This document shows, piece by piece, positions 24,510 to 32,113 of a stretch of 32,113 nucleotides of DNA; within the stretch, counting starts at the first letter, position 1, and each line of letters opens with the position of its first letter. The notes under the pieces are model-generated. The model saw nothing but the letters and a program-made list of their open reading frames with translations. It did no database searches and was not told where the DNA came from. The DNA is taken from assembly GCF_000246895.1 (NCBI RefSeq), contig NZ_BAEV01000036.1:1-32113 (forward strand). Direction: 5' to 3'. The position numbers and the translations under genes were made by a program. The DNA comes from Clostridium arbusti SL206 (GTDB taxonomy: Bacteria > Bacillota > Clostridia > Clostridiales > Clostridiaceae).

Positions 24510-26969
24510 ATGTCAGCGAGCAAAACTCTAAAAATAGAGGGAATGACTTGTGCAGCTTGTGCAAAAGCTGTAGAAAGAGTTTCAAAAAAATTGAACGGTG
24601 TAGAAGAAGCTAATGTTAATCTTGCTACAGAAAAACTAAATATAAGTTTTGATGAAGCTAAAGTTTCTATACCAGATATTCAAAAGGTAATTGAGAAAGC
24701 CGGTTATAAAGCACTAATTGAAGCTACAAATAGAACTCTAAAAATAGAGGGAATGACTTGTGCAGCTTGTGCAAAGACTGTAGAAAGGGTTTCTAAAAAA
24801 TTAGATGGTGTAATTGAAGCAAATGTAAATATAGCAACAGAAAAATTGAATATAACCTTTGAGCCATCAAAGGTTAGAGTTGCTGATATTAAAAAGGTAA
24901 TTGAAAAAGCTGGTTACAAAGCTTTGGAAGAAGAATTAACTGTGGATATGGACAAAGAAAACAAAGAGAAACATATAAGATCTATTTGGAAGAGATTTGT
25001 TATATCTCTTATATTTGCAGTGCCATTATTGATAGTAGCTATGGGGCCTATGATATTAGAATGGTTTGGAGCGGGACTTCCAATGAGTATAAACCCAATG
25101 ATGCATATGGAGATATATGGGATAATACAATTGATTTTAGTTTTACCAATTATAATTTCAGGAAGAAAATATTTTACTATTGGTTATAGATCACTTGTAA
25201 AATTAAGTCCTAATATGGATTCACTAGTTGCCCTTGGAACCTCAGCAGCATTTTTGTATAGTCTTTATGGTGTTATTGAGGCAATTTATTCAGGTGGTGC
25301 ACACAGCATACATCTATATTTTGAATCAGCTGGAGTTATTTTAACACTTATTACTCTAGGAAAGTACATGGAAGCAGTATCAAAAGGCAAAACTTCTGAA
25401 GCAATAAAAAAACTTATGGGTCTTGCACCTAAAACTGCTACTATAATTAGGAATGAAAAGGAAACAGAAATTCTTATAGATGAAGTTGAAATTGGTGATA
25501 TTGTAATAGTTAAACCAGGAGAAAAAATGCCTGTAGATGGAGAAGTAGTAGAAGGTAATACTTCAGTAGATGAATCTATGCTTACGGGAGAGAGTATACC
25601 AGTAGAAAAAAGTATTGGAGATAAAATTATTGGTGCCAGCATAAATAAAAATGGTTCTATAAAATATAGAGTTACTAAGGTAGGTAAGGATACTGCCCTT
25701 TCACAGATTATTAAATTAGTAGAAGATGCACAGGGATCAAAAGCACCTATAGCTAAATTGGCAGACATAATATCTGGTTATTTTGTTCCAGTTGTTATGG
25801 CACTTGCATTAATATCATCTTTAGCATGGCTTATATCTGGTGAAAGTGGTGTTTTCTCATTAACTATATTTATATCAGTACTTGTAATAGCTTGTCCTTG
25901 TGCTCTTGGATTGGCAACGCCTACAGCAATAATGGTTGGTACAGGAAAAGGAGCAGAATATGGAGTATTAATTAAAAGTGGTGTAGCTCTTGAAACATCC
26001 CATAAGATACAAACTATAGTTTTTGATAAAACTGGGACTATTACTGAAGGAAAACCTAAGGTTACAGATATAATAGTAGCTGAAGGTATAAATAAAGAAG
26101 ATATAATTCAAATTGCAGCATCAGCAGAAAAGAAATCTGAGCATCCTTTAGGTGAGGCCATTGTGAAGAAGGCTGAAGAAGATAGTGTGAATTTAATAGA
26201 GGTTACTGACTTTAAGGCGATACCTGGACATGGTATTGAAGTTAATGTGGATTCAAATACAATATTACTTGGGAATAAAAAGTTAATGGATAGTAGTGGA
26301 ATAGCTTTAACCGGATTTGAAGAGGAATCTGATAGATTAGCTAGAGAGGGTAAAACTCCAATGTATATAGCTTCAAAGGGAAAACTTATGGGAATTATAG
26401 CAGTGGCAGATACTGTTAAAGAAAATAGTAAAAAGGCCATTGAAAAGCTCCATAGAATGGGAGTGGAAGTGGCTATGATTACTGGTGATAATAAAAAAAC
26501 AGCAGAAGCTATAGCAAAACAAGTGGGTATAGATAGAATATTATCAGAAGTTCTACCTCAAGATAAGGCAAATGAAGTAAAAAAACTTCAAGCGGAAGGC
26601 AAAAAAGTTGCTATGGTTGGTGATGGAATAAATGATGCTCCGGCACTAGCACAGGCAGATATAGGAATAGCCATTGGATCAGGAACAGATGTAGCTATGG
26701 AGTCCGCAGATATTGTGCTTATGAGAAGTGATTTAATGGATGTACCTACAGCCATTGAACTTAGTAAAAAAACTATAAAGAATATAAAAGAAAATTTATT
26801 CTGGGCTTTTGGTTATAATACTTTGGGAATACCAGTGGCCATGGGGGTACTTTACCTATTTGGAGGTCCACTTTTAAATCCTATGATAGCAGCACTGGCA
26901 ATGAGTTTTAGTTCAGTATCAGTATTAACAAATGCACTCAGATTAAAAGGCTTTAGACCTTTAAGGTGA
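24510..26969 (+). CDS. copA: Copper-exporting P1B-type ATPase CopA
   Basis: The 819-residue Cu(I) exporter has two N-terminal HMA domains, each with GMTCAAC (near residues 11-17 and 81-87). Eight membrane helices include the CPC metal site in [13 protein letters not shown] near 464-476. The actuator TGE is in LTGESIP near 360-366; the phosphorylated aspartate is D506 in [12 protein letters not shown]; the nucleotide-domain HP is in SEHPLGEA near 545-552 and the hinge is [14 protein letters not shown] near 708-721. The ATG at 24510, eight bases after AAGGGGGT, is chosen over one at 24504. The two HMA domains share a 42-base identical DNA run, a sign of recent duplication or gene conversion. 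It works with CopZ in copper efflux. Confidence 0.96.
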   Translation: MSASKTLKIEGMTCAACAKAVERVSKKLNGVEEANVNLATEKLNISFDEAKVSIPDIQKVIEKAGYKALIEATNRTLKIEGMTCAACAKTVERVSKKLDGVIEANVNIATEKLNITFEPSKVRVADIKKVIEKAGYKALEEELTVDMDKENKEKHIRSIWKRFVISLIFAVPLLIVAMGPMILEWFGAGLPMSINPMMHMEIYGIIQLILVLPIIISGRKYFTIGYRSLVKLSPNMDSLVALGTSAAFLYSLYGVIEAIYSGGAHSIHLYFESAGVILTLITLGKYMEAVSKGKTSEAIKKLMGLAPKTATIIRNEKETEILIDEVEIGDIVIVKPGEKMPVDGEVVEGNTSVDESMLTGESIPVEKSIGDKIIGASINKNGSIKYRVTKVGKDTALSQIIKLVEDAQGSKAPIAKLADIISGYFVPVVMALALISSLAWLISGESGVFSLTIFISVLVIACPCALGLATPTAIMVGTGKGAEYGVLIKSGVALETSHKIQTIVFDKTGTITEGKPKVTDIIVAEGINKEDIIQIAASAEKKSEHPLGEAIVKKAEEDSVNLIEVTDFKAIPGHGIEVNVDSNTILLGNKKLMDSSGIALTGFEEESDRLAREGKTPMYIASKGKLMGIIAVADTVKENSKKAIEKLHRMGVEVAMITGDNKKTAEAIAKQVGIDRILSEVLPQDKANEVKKLQAEGKKVAMVGDGINDAPALAQADIGIAIGSGTDVAMESADIVLMRSDLMDVPTAIELSKKTIKNIKENLFWAFGYNTLGIPVAMGVLYLFGGPLLNPMIAALAMSFSSVSVLTNALRLKGFRPLR

Positions 26970-26978
26970 ATTCTTAGC

Positions 26979-27005
26979 TTCAGTGGGACGGTTTTTCCCA
27001 CTGAA
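26979..27005. other. Hairpin between copA and copZ without a T tract
   Basis: TTCAGTGGGA at 26979-26988 pairs with TCCCACTGAA at 26996-27005 around a 7-base loop. No T run follows, so it is not a classical terminator. It may be a processing or mRNA-stability element that sets the CopA:CopZ ratio. Confidence 0.6.
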
Positions 27006-27038
27006 ACTTATAAGGTAAGGTGTTTATCAAGGGGAGTG

Positions 27039-27092
27039 ATGCGGTTATCTACACGAAGGTGGAAAATTACAGCAGAGCTAACCATCAGATAA
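27039..27092 (+). CDS. Possible 17-residue leader peptide before copZ
   Basis: ATG after AAGGGGA opens a frame reading MRLSTRRWKITAELTIR then TAA. The peptide is basic. The same bases can form a stem (TGAT-GGTTA with TAACC-ATCA) around the peptide codons. Whether it is translated or simply part of a structured leader cannot be told. It resembles no family I recognise. Confidence 0.3.
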   Translation: MRLSTRRWKITAELTIR

Positions 27093-27120
27093 AAATATAA
27101 AAATAAAGGGAGAGATTAGT

Positions 27121-27330
27121 ATGAAAAAGAAAATATCAATTGAAGGAATGAGTTGTGGACATTGTGTAGCTCATGTTGAAGAAGCTTTAAAGGAAATTGG
27201 GGCTGATTCTATAGCTGTAAGTTTAGAAAAAAAATCAGCTGAAATAGAAGCAGGTAGCCTAACTGACGAAAAGATAAAAGCTGCAGTTGAAGAAGTTGGT
27301 TATGATGTAATAAAAATAGAAAGTATCTAA
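27121..27330 (+). CDS. copZ: Copper chaperone CopZ
   Basis: The 69-residue protein is a single heavy-metal-associated domain with the ligand motif GMSCGHC near residues 9-15 and a beta-alpha-beta-beta-alpha-beta fold. It carries Cu(I) to CopA and to CsoR in the cytosol. The GHC variant replaces the AAC of the CopA domains, as is common for clostridial CopZ. GGGAGAG precedes the ATG. It lies 151 bp after copA, behind a hairpin, and ends in a strong terminator. Confidence 0.92.
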   Translation: MKKKISIEGMSCGHCVAHVEEALKEIGADSIAVSLEKKSAEIEAGSLTDEKIKAAVEEVGYDVIKIESI

Positions 27331-27376
27331 ATAATTGAAGCCTTCTGTAGAGTTATCTACAGGAGGCTTCAATTAT
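27331..27376. terminator. Bidirectional terminator after copZ
   Basis: A 21-bp stem (27331-27351 with 27356-27376) with one T-G wobble and a GTTA loop begins one base after the copZ stop codon. It ends the copper unit and faces leuA on the other strand. Confidence 0.88.
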
Positions 27377-27465
27377 TTTGAAATGTTAAATTATAAATCT
27401 TGTGTATTATTTCTAGAGTTTATAATAATATACTTCTATAGGATAATACATAGGATGATTTCTGT

Positions 27466-27494
27466 GATAATTTAGAGTAGGTCTAAAATTATCT
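27466..27494 (-). terminator. Weak hairpin at the leuA 3' end
   Basis: On the minus strand AGATAATTTTAGA pairs with TCTAAATTATC with one bulge, overlapping the leuA stop codon. There is no T run, so efficient termination here is doubtful; the copZ terminator beyond may serve both. Confidence 0.35.
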
Positions 27495-29153
27495 ACATCT
27501 ATTAATAGCACTAATTAAAGCTTTTAGAGAAGAAGTATTTGTATTTTCTGATACACCAACTCCAAAATATCTTTTATTATTATTTTCAATTTGAATATAA
27601 GATACTGCTTTAGAACGTGAACCCTTATCTAGTGCATGTTGATCATAGGAAATAAATTTACAGCCGTTTATATTAGAAGCATGAAGTGCATTGAAGAAAG
27701 CATCTACAGGACCATTTCCGTTTCCTTCAATATTTTTCTCAGTACCATCTACATTTATAGTGGCATGAATGTTAAGTACATTTTTATCATCTTCTACATT
27801 TTGCACGGATTCAGTTTCATAACTTTTTAGATTATAAGGAGTTTTTTTATCCAAATATTCATCTTTAAATAAATTAAATATTTGTTCTGAACTAAGCTCT
27901 GTTCCTAGAGTATCAGACTTATCTTTTACTATAGCACCAAATTCTTTGTGCATTTCTTTAGGTAAGATAAAGCCAAAGTCACTTTCCATAATATAAGCAG
28001 TACCACCTTTACCGGATTGACTGTTTATACGAATGATTTCTTCATATTCTCTTCCTAAATCATGAGGATCTATAGCAAGATAAGGCACTTCCCAGTATTG
28101 GTTATTTTCTTCTTCTAGAGCTTTAAGACCTTTTCTTATAGCATCCTGATGAGAACCTGAGAAAGCTGTATACACTAATTTACCTGCATAAGGATGACGC
28201 TCATTTACGGTCATGTTAGTACACTCTTCATAGATTTTAACTATATTGTATATATTGGAAAAATCTAATTTAGGATCTATGCCTTGAGAATACATATTCA
28301 TAGCCATAGTAATTATATCAAGATTACCAGTTCTTTCACCATTACCGAATAATGTACCTTCAATTCTATCTGCACCAGCAAGAAGACCTAATTCACTGGA
28401 AGCAGTACAAGTACCTCTGTCATTATGGGTATGAAGACTGATTACAACATTTTTTCTATTTTTAATGTGTTTACAAATCCACTCTATTTGGTCTGCATAT
28501 ACATTTGGTGTTGCCATTTCTACAGTGGATGGTAAATTTATAATTACTTTATTTGATTCAGTAGGTTTCCACACATCTATTACCGCTTCACATATCTCAA
28601 GGGCATAATCAAGTTCTGTTCCGGTAAAGCTTTCAGGGGAATACTCAAAAGTAAAGTTAGTTTCAGGATATTTTTCCTTGTATTCATTTAAAAGTTTAGC
28701 ACCACTTACAGCTATATCAATTATTTCCTGTTTACTCTTTTTGAAAACTACTTTTCTCTGTAATATAGAAGTAGAATTATAAAGATGAACAATAGCGTTT
28801 TTAGCACCTTTTAAACATTCAAAAGTCTTTTTAATTAAATGCTCTCTTGACTGTGTAAGCACTTGAATTGATACATCATCAGGTATAAGATTATCTTCTA
28901 TTAATTTACGAAGAAAAGTATATTCTGTATGAGATGCAGCTGGAAAACCAACTTCAATTTCTTTAAATCCCAAATCTATAAGTAACTTATACATTCTAAG
29001 TTTTTCTTCAACATTCATAGGTACTGGTAGTGATTGGTTCCCATCACGTAAGTCAACACTACACCACCTAGGTGCTTTTTCAATTTGTTTACTTGGCCAT
29101 TCACGATCGTTTAGATCAACTGAAGGATATTTTTTATATTTTGAATAAGACAC
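27489..29153 (-). CDS. leuA: 2-isopropylmalate synthase LeuA (longer, type-2 subfamily)
   Basis: It condenses acetyl-CoA with 2-oxoisovalerate, the first committed step to leucine. The 554 residues, with WCSVDLRDGNQSLPVPM near residues 30-46, belong to the longer LeuA subgroup known from actinobacteria and some clostridia rather than the ~510-residue type. The HMGL-like barrel has the metal site HTHNDRG near 242-248 and GNGERTGN near 276-283. The regulatory domain (NGPVDAFFNALHASN near 479-493) binds leucine. GTG at 29153 follows AGGGGTGG. A T-box leader with a leucine codon lies upstream, giving a second layer of leucine control. No other leu genes adjoin it. Confidence 0.93.
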   Translation of the reverse strand: MSYSKYKKYPSVDLNDREWPSKQIEKAPRWCSVDLRDGNQSLPVPMNVEEKLRMYKLLIDLGFKEIEVGFPAASHTEYTFLRKLIEDNLIPDDVSIQVLTQSREHLIKKTFECLKGAKNAIVHLYNSTSILQRKVVFKKSKQEIIDIAVSGAKLLNEYKEKYPETNFTFEYSPESFTGTELDYALEICEAVIDVWKPTESNKVIINLPSTVEMATPNVYADQIEWICKHIKNRKNVVISLHTHNDRGTCTASSELGLLAGADRIEGTLFGNGERTGNLDIITMAMNMYSQGIDPKLDFSNIYNIVKIYEECTNMTVNERHPYAGKLVYTAFSGSHQDAIRKGLKALEEENNQYWEVPYLAIDPHDLGREYEEIIRINSQSGKGGTAYIMESDFGFILPKEMHKEFGAIVKDKSDTLGTELSSEQIFNLFKDEYLDKKTPYNLKSYETESVQNVEDDKNVLNIHATINVDGTEKNIEGNGNGPVDAFFNALHASNINGCKFISYDQHALDKGSRSKAVSYIQIENNNKRYFGVGVSENTNTSSLKALISAINRCR

Positions 29154-29169
29154 AAAACCACCCCTTTTT

Positions 29170-29455
29170 TTAATTTAAAATAAATAAAGCCCGTCTCTAT
29201 AAAAGAGACGAGGCTAACCCGCGGTACCACTCTAATTAGTTTCATTATAAAACCCAACTTTTTCAATGGCGATTACCATCTATCCTTATAACGCAGGAAT
29301 ACGTTCTACCTTACTAGTTTCAGGTGACAGCTCACAGACGAGTTCAAGATTTTGAAATTACCGAAATCACAGCATCATCGGTTCTCTGAAAATTCCACCT
29401 ATCTTTACTACTTCTGCTCATTGCTTTACATTGTCTTCGATTATACAGCACTCCT
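29170..29455 (-). promoter_or_regulatory. Leucine-specific T-box riboswitch leader of leuA
   Basis: The minus strand contains the consensus core AGAGTGGTACCGCGGG (29217-29232). It is followed by the terminator GCCTCGTCTC / GAGACGGGC (29189-29213) and a T-rich run. Stem I has AGTAGTAAA, AGAGA and a specifier context GAA-CTC-G; CTC (29340-29342) encodes leucine. The base after TGG in the core is T, which pairs with A73, the discriminator of tRNA-Leu. Uncharged tRNA-Leu should permit leuA expression. Confidence 0.92.
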
Positions 29456-29672
29456 TTGGACATGTAAATATAAAAAGATTAAATTTATATTATCCATAAT
29501 TATTTAATAAAATATTGATAAATTAATAATAAATATACTTATAAACTTCATATTTTTAATAATTAGTTCTTCTTTTACACTTTATTGAAGACTTGTTTTT
29601 AAAATTTCACCATAGTTGCGGACATCTTATAAAAACAGTTATCCTAGTAGCAATTTTCATATGACAAAAGTA

Positions 29673-29832
29673 AGGCATCTTCAAATAAATAATTAGTTAG
29701 TATACTAGTCTATTTTGAATTATACTACGTTAACAGAACCTTCTGATAGCACTACTATCATCAGAACCTGTTTTCTTGTATAATTCAAAATATACGTCGC
29801 ATCTTTGACTTGTTATTTATTTTCACATGCCT
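29673..29832 (-). repeat. Complete 160-bp copy of the hairpin repeat (minus orientation)
   Basis: It reads AGGCATGTGAAAATAAATAA on the minus strand and ends ATTATTTATTTGAAGATGCCT-like at 29673, so both terminal arms and the centre are intact. Compared with the copy at 1-156, a C/G pair in the inner stem (GAATC..GATTC) is replaced by T/A on both sides (GAATT..AATTC), a compensating change. It lies between leuA and the prephenate dehydratase gene, which diverge. Confidence 0.92.
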
Positions 29833-29943
29833 AACATGTTTTTATAAGTAATTAGATGATATAATTAGTAAAATAAAGTTTGATATAATAGAGTGATATT
29901 ATTATATGATTTATACGAAAGATAATCAATGGAGGTAACAGTG

Positions 29944-30786
29944 ATGAAAATAGCTACACTTGGTCCACAAGGTACTTTCAGCCAACTTGCTGTTAAGAAA
30001 TACACTAAAGAAAAAAATTTGGAGGAGGATATAGTTTTTTATCCAAGTATAACAAAAGCCTTTAAAGCTGTTGGAGAACAATGTAATCTAGGGGTAATAC
30101 CTATTGAAAATACTCTAGATGGATATGTTCAACCCACTTTGGATTTGCTGTCAAAAACTAGTCTTAAAATTATAGATGAAGTTGTTATTCCAATTCAATT
30201 TTCTTTTGTAGCAAATTCAAAAAGTATTTCTGATATAGAAAGAATTTATGTTCAATTTAAAACCCAAGGACAATGTTGTAATTTTTTAGAAAAGTTTAGT
30301 GGCAATGTTAAGATTATAACTACAGAAAGTAATGGTGATTCATTTGTTAAAGCAAAAAATGGTACAATACATGAAGCAGCTATAATACCTGAACATGTTT
30401 TAAAAAGTGAATTTAGTTTTAAGTATTCAATTGAAAATGTAACAGATTCTAAAGAAAATGAAACAAGATTTATAGTTGTTTCGAAAAAAGAGAAAGATAT
30501 AAAATATTGTAAAGAAATAAATTATAAAACTTCATTAATTATTATTCAAACTGAGGATAAGCCTGGTTCTTTAGCTAATATACTAACTGAATTTTCCTCT
30601 AGGAATATTAATTTAATGTCTATAATGTCTCATCCCAATAAACAGATGCTTGGTAAATATTATTTTTTTATAGATATAGAAGGCAATTATATAGAAGATA
30701 GAAGTTTAAAGGAAGCTGCTAATAACATTGCTAGGAATAATAAGGTGAAAATATTAGGAATTTATGAAAATGCTATGAAAGTATAG
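29944..30786 (+). CDS. pheA: Prephenate dehydratase-like protein, divergent
   Basis: The 280-residue protein has the prephenate dehydratase layout: an N-terminal catalytic domain opening KIATLGPQGTFSQLAVKKY, IPIENTLDGYVQPTLDLL near residues 54-71, and the catalytic T-R-F in NETRFIVVS near 179-187. A C-terminal ACT domain begins at TSLIIIQTEDKPGSLANIL. The enzyme converts prephenate to phenylpyruvate. Two features are unusual: the Phe-binding ESRP motif of the ACT domain reads MSHP (SIMSHPNKQ), and the region that normally reads SHPQALAQC is VQFKTQGQC. Feedback by phenylalanine may be altered or absent. The ATG at 29944 follows GGAGGT; the ATG at 29929 overlaps that site. Confidence 0.82.
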   Translation: MKIATLGPQGTFSQLAVKKYTKEKNLEEDIVFYPSITKAFKAVGEQCNLGVIPIENTLDGYVQPTLDLLSKTSLKIIDEVVIPIQFSFVANSKSISDIERIYVQFKTQGQCCNFLEKFSGNVKIITTESNGDSFVKAKNGTIHEAAIIPEHVLKSEFSFKYSIENVTDSKENETRFIVVSKKEKDIKYCKEINYKTSLIIIQTEDKPGSLANILTEFSSRNINLMSIMSHPNKQMLGKYYFFIDIEGNYIEDRSLKEAANNIARNNKVKILGIYENAMKV

Positions 30787-30800
30787 AAGTGAAATTTTCA

Positions 30801-30829
30801 TTGACAAAAAAACGAAAATGGTGTATATA
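30801..30829 (+). promoter_or_regulatory. Strong promoter without an annotated gene behind it
   Basis: TTGACA at 30801-30806 and TATATA at 30824-30829 have a 17-base spacer. Transcription would start near 30836, into a 400-bp stretch holding no normal gene. Confidence 0.65.
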
Positions 30830-30860
30830 TAAGTAGAATATATTATTAAATTGTAGTATC

Positions 30861-30923
30861 ATGGTATTATTTGTTATCTACTTTTTACTAAAACGGTTAA
30901 AAGATATGATTAGGATAAGTTAA
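30861..30923 (+). CDS. Possible 20-residue hydrophobic peptide
   Basis: ATG at 30861 opens MVLFVIYFLLKRLKDMIRIS then TAA: a short membrane-like helix followed by a basic tail. It lies about 25 bases into the transcript predicted from the promoter at 30801. No ribosome site is visible, which argues against it. It could be chance in AT-rich DNA. Confidence 0.2.
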   Translation: MVLFVIYFLLKRLKDMIRIS

Positions 30924-30986
30924 TGATATTGAATAATATATTAATGAAATTTAATTAAACTATTTTTGAAGATATAATTTTTAATA

Positions 30987-31055
30987 AGGCATATGAAAAT
31001 AAATAGTAAGTCAAATAGACTAGCATACTGACTAGTTATTTATTTGAATGTGCCT
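30987..31055 (+). repeat. Intact 69-bp short form of the hairpin repeat
   Basis: It starts AGGCATATGAAAATAAATAG and ends TTATTTATTTGAATGTGCCT. Both terminal arms are well preserved while the inner hairpin module is cleanly absent (GTCAAA joins TAGACTAGCATACTGAC). With the copy at 9656 it shows that the short form is a stable type. Confidence 0.88.
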
Positions 31056-31080
31056 AAGTATATCTAATATTTAAATTTAT

Positions 31081-31156
31081 TGACTAGAAAAACTAGAGAT
31101 AAGTTGTGTATAAATAAAAAAAATAGCTTAATATTGTCTGACTAGAAAAACTAGAG
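31081..31156 (+). repeat. Pair of 18-bp direct repeats, 58 bp apart start to start
   Basis: TGACTAGAAAAACTAGAG occurs at 31081-31098 and again at 31139-31156. Each copy is itself a small dyad (CTAG-A5-CTAG). They lie between the short hairpin repeat and the terminator of the CAP gene, and no role is evident. Confidence 0.7.
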
Positions 31157-31196
31157 GGCAAATTAAATTAGTAAATTTTAAATCATAATTAAAAGC

Positions 31197-31230
31197 ATAA
31201 CCTGTGTAAAATATATTTTACACAGGTTAT
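31197..31230. terminator. Bidirectional terminator after the LysM-CAP gene
   Basis: A perfect 34-bp palindrome (ATAACCTGTGTAAAATA and its complement) lies 20 bp past the stop codon of the minus-strand gene. It could also end any transcript from the promoter at 30801. Confidence 0.85.
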
Positions 31231-31250
31231 ATTAATTTTAAATTACTACC

Positions 31251-31865
31251 TTACATAGGCTTTATAAACATTTGAGTCCAGTAGCATGTTCCTTTGCTGT
31301 CCTTTGCAAGACCTACGCCTAGTTGAGTATAAGAAGGATTTAATATATTTGCTCTATGTCCCGGTGAATTCATCCAGGCATTTACAACTTCTGCGGGAGT
31401 TCTCTGTCCCATAGCAATATTTTCTCCGGCAGCTGAAAATTTTATTCCAAATTGCTCCATCATATTAAATGGTGAACCATAAGTAGGAGAAGTGTGAGAA
31501 AAATATTTTTTATTAATCATATCTTGAGATTTATATCTAGCTACTCTTCCCACTTGCCAGTTAGCAGCTAAAGGACCTAAACCATTTTTACTTCTTTCTA
31601 CATTAACAAGTCTTATAACTTCTGCTTCACTGGCTTTTGTGTCATTTATGTTTGGTATATTGACTTTGTTACCAGGATAAATTAAGTTTGGATTTTTAAA
31701 CTGTGGATTTTTTGCTATTAATTCACTTAATCCTGTTTGATTTGCTACAGCTATTTTCCAAAGAGTATCTCCAGGTTTAACTGTATATACTAAATCTTGA
31801 GCAAATACAGCAGTGGAAAACATAAGAGAAATAAGTAGCGAAAGTCCTAAAATCTTTTTTTTCAT
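31251..31865 (-). CDS. Secreted LysM-CAP (SCP/YkwD-like) domain protein
   Basis: The 204-residue protein has a signal peptide (MKKKILGLSLLISLMFSTAV, cleavage likely after VFA, residue 22). A LysM peptidoglycan-binding domain follows (YTVKPGDTLWKIA near residues 27-39 to PGNKVNIP near 64-71), then a CAP domain near 79-203. The CAP marks are YFSHTSP, AGENIAMG and SPGHRANILNPSYTQLGVG. Clostridial YkwD-type proteins are bound to the cell wall; their biochemical role is unsettled. GAGGTGA precedes the ATG. It is a single gene, with nothing recognisable in the 248 bp between its start and the window end. Confidence 0.92.
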   Translation of the reverse strand: MKKKILGLSLLISLMFSTAVFAQDLVYTVKPGDTLWKIAVANQTGLSELIAKNPQFKNPNLIYPGNKVNIPNINDTKASEAEVIRLVNVERSKNGLGPLAANWQVGRVARYKSQDMINKKYFSHTSPTYGSPFNMMEQFGIKFSAAGENIAMGQRTPAEVVNAWMNSPGHRANILNPSYTQLGVGLAKDSKGTCYWTQMFIKPM

Positions 31866-32113
31866 TAATCTTCACCTCACTATCTATTCTCTAAAAAATT
31901 AAATTATTTATGTGATGTTATTTATTCTATAATTGAAAATTTATAAGAAAAATGTAAAAATTGTATTTATAGATGAAAGTTTATTTAAAGTCAGTTTATT
32001 TTTAGTACTAATTAAAAGAAATTTTATTTTATTTAGTTTAGACATGTTATTTAAACATATACTATTAATAATATACAGTTGATAAGATTTACATACAAAG
32101 TTTATAATATAAT
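31866..32113. other. AT-rich upstream region of the LysM-CAP gene
   Basis: No ORF, repeat copy or clear structured element is visible. It should hold the minus-strand promoter of the CAP gene, but several AT-rich -10-like boxes make the choice uncertain. Confidence 0.4.

Noticed and set aside
24986-25189. 67-codon plus-strand ORF within copA
   Set aside because: It overlaps the conserved membrane region of copA in another frame and has no ribosome site.
1-32113. CRISPR array made of the dispersed repeats
   Set aside because: The repeats are dispersed over 31 kb, in both orientations, have no regular spacers and no cas genes.

Overview
The window looks like chromosome from a low-GC, anaerobic Firmicute, most likely Clostridium sensu stricto. 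The reasons are its very AT-rich codon use, strong GGAGG ribosome sites, T-box leaders, an mccBA-type methionine-to-cysteine operon led by a ubiG-like methyltransferase, and a kdp operon preceded by two tiny hydrophobic ORFs. That kdp layout matches the one I recall for C. acetobutylicum. I see no rRNA, tRNA, CRISPR array, prophage or intact insertion sequence.

Layout. 1-5.4 kb: hisE, then a cysteine T-box leader and the operon ubiG-like/mccB/mccA, then surE and a small membrane protein. 5.7-7.7 kb: a YyaL-type thioredoxin-domain protein. 7.8-13.7 kb: an accessory block with an MFS exporter, an HxlR regulator, a decayed Old Yellow Enzyme gene, a radical SAM protein, a class I methyltransferase and a CPBP membrane protease. 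Three promoter regions here share the dyad CTTAC-N6-GTRCG, which suggests one HxlR-type regulon. 13.7-15.3 kb: a scar holding a frameshifted tyrosine-recombinase remnant and a GH32 sucrose hydrolase gene with an internal, frame-changing deletion. 15.4-23.9 kb: the potassium system (small ORF, kdpF, kdpA, kdpB, kdpC, kdpD, kdpE). 24.0-27.4 kb: copper homeostasis (csoR, copA, copZ). 27.5-29.5 kb: leuA on the minus strand behind a leucine T-box. 29.9-31.9 kb: a divergent prephenate dehydratase and a secreted LysM-CAP protein.

Two signals run across these regions. The first is a family of hairpin-forming repeats, about 160 bp when complete and about 70 bp when the centre is missing. It has seven copies or fragments, all between genes, including one placed between kdpF and kdpA. 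The second is a shared promoter plan: 11-bp tandem repeats (AAAATCT plus four bases) sit 9-10 bp upstream of a TACAAT -10 box at both the kdp and the csoR-copA promoters. This suggests that one OmpR-type response regulator, with KdpE the obvious candidate, acts on both potassium and copper operons. The copper promoter also carries a 17/19 match to the Fur box and a CsoR-like operator.
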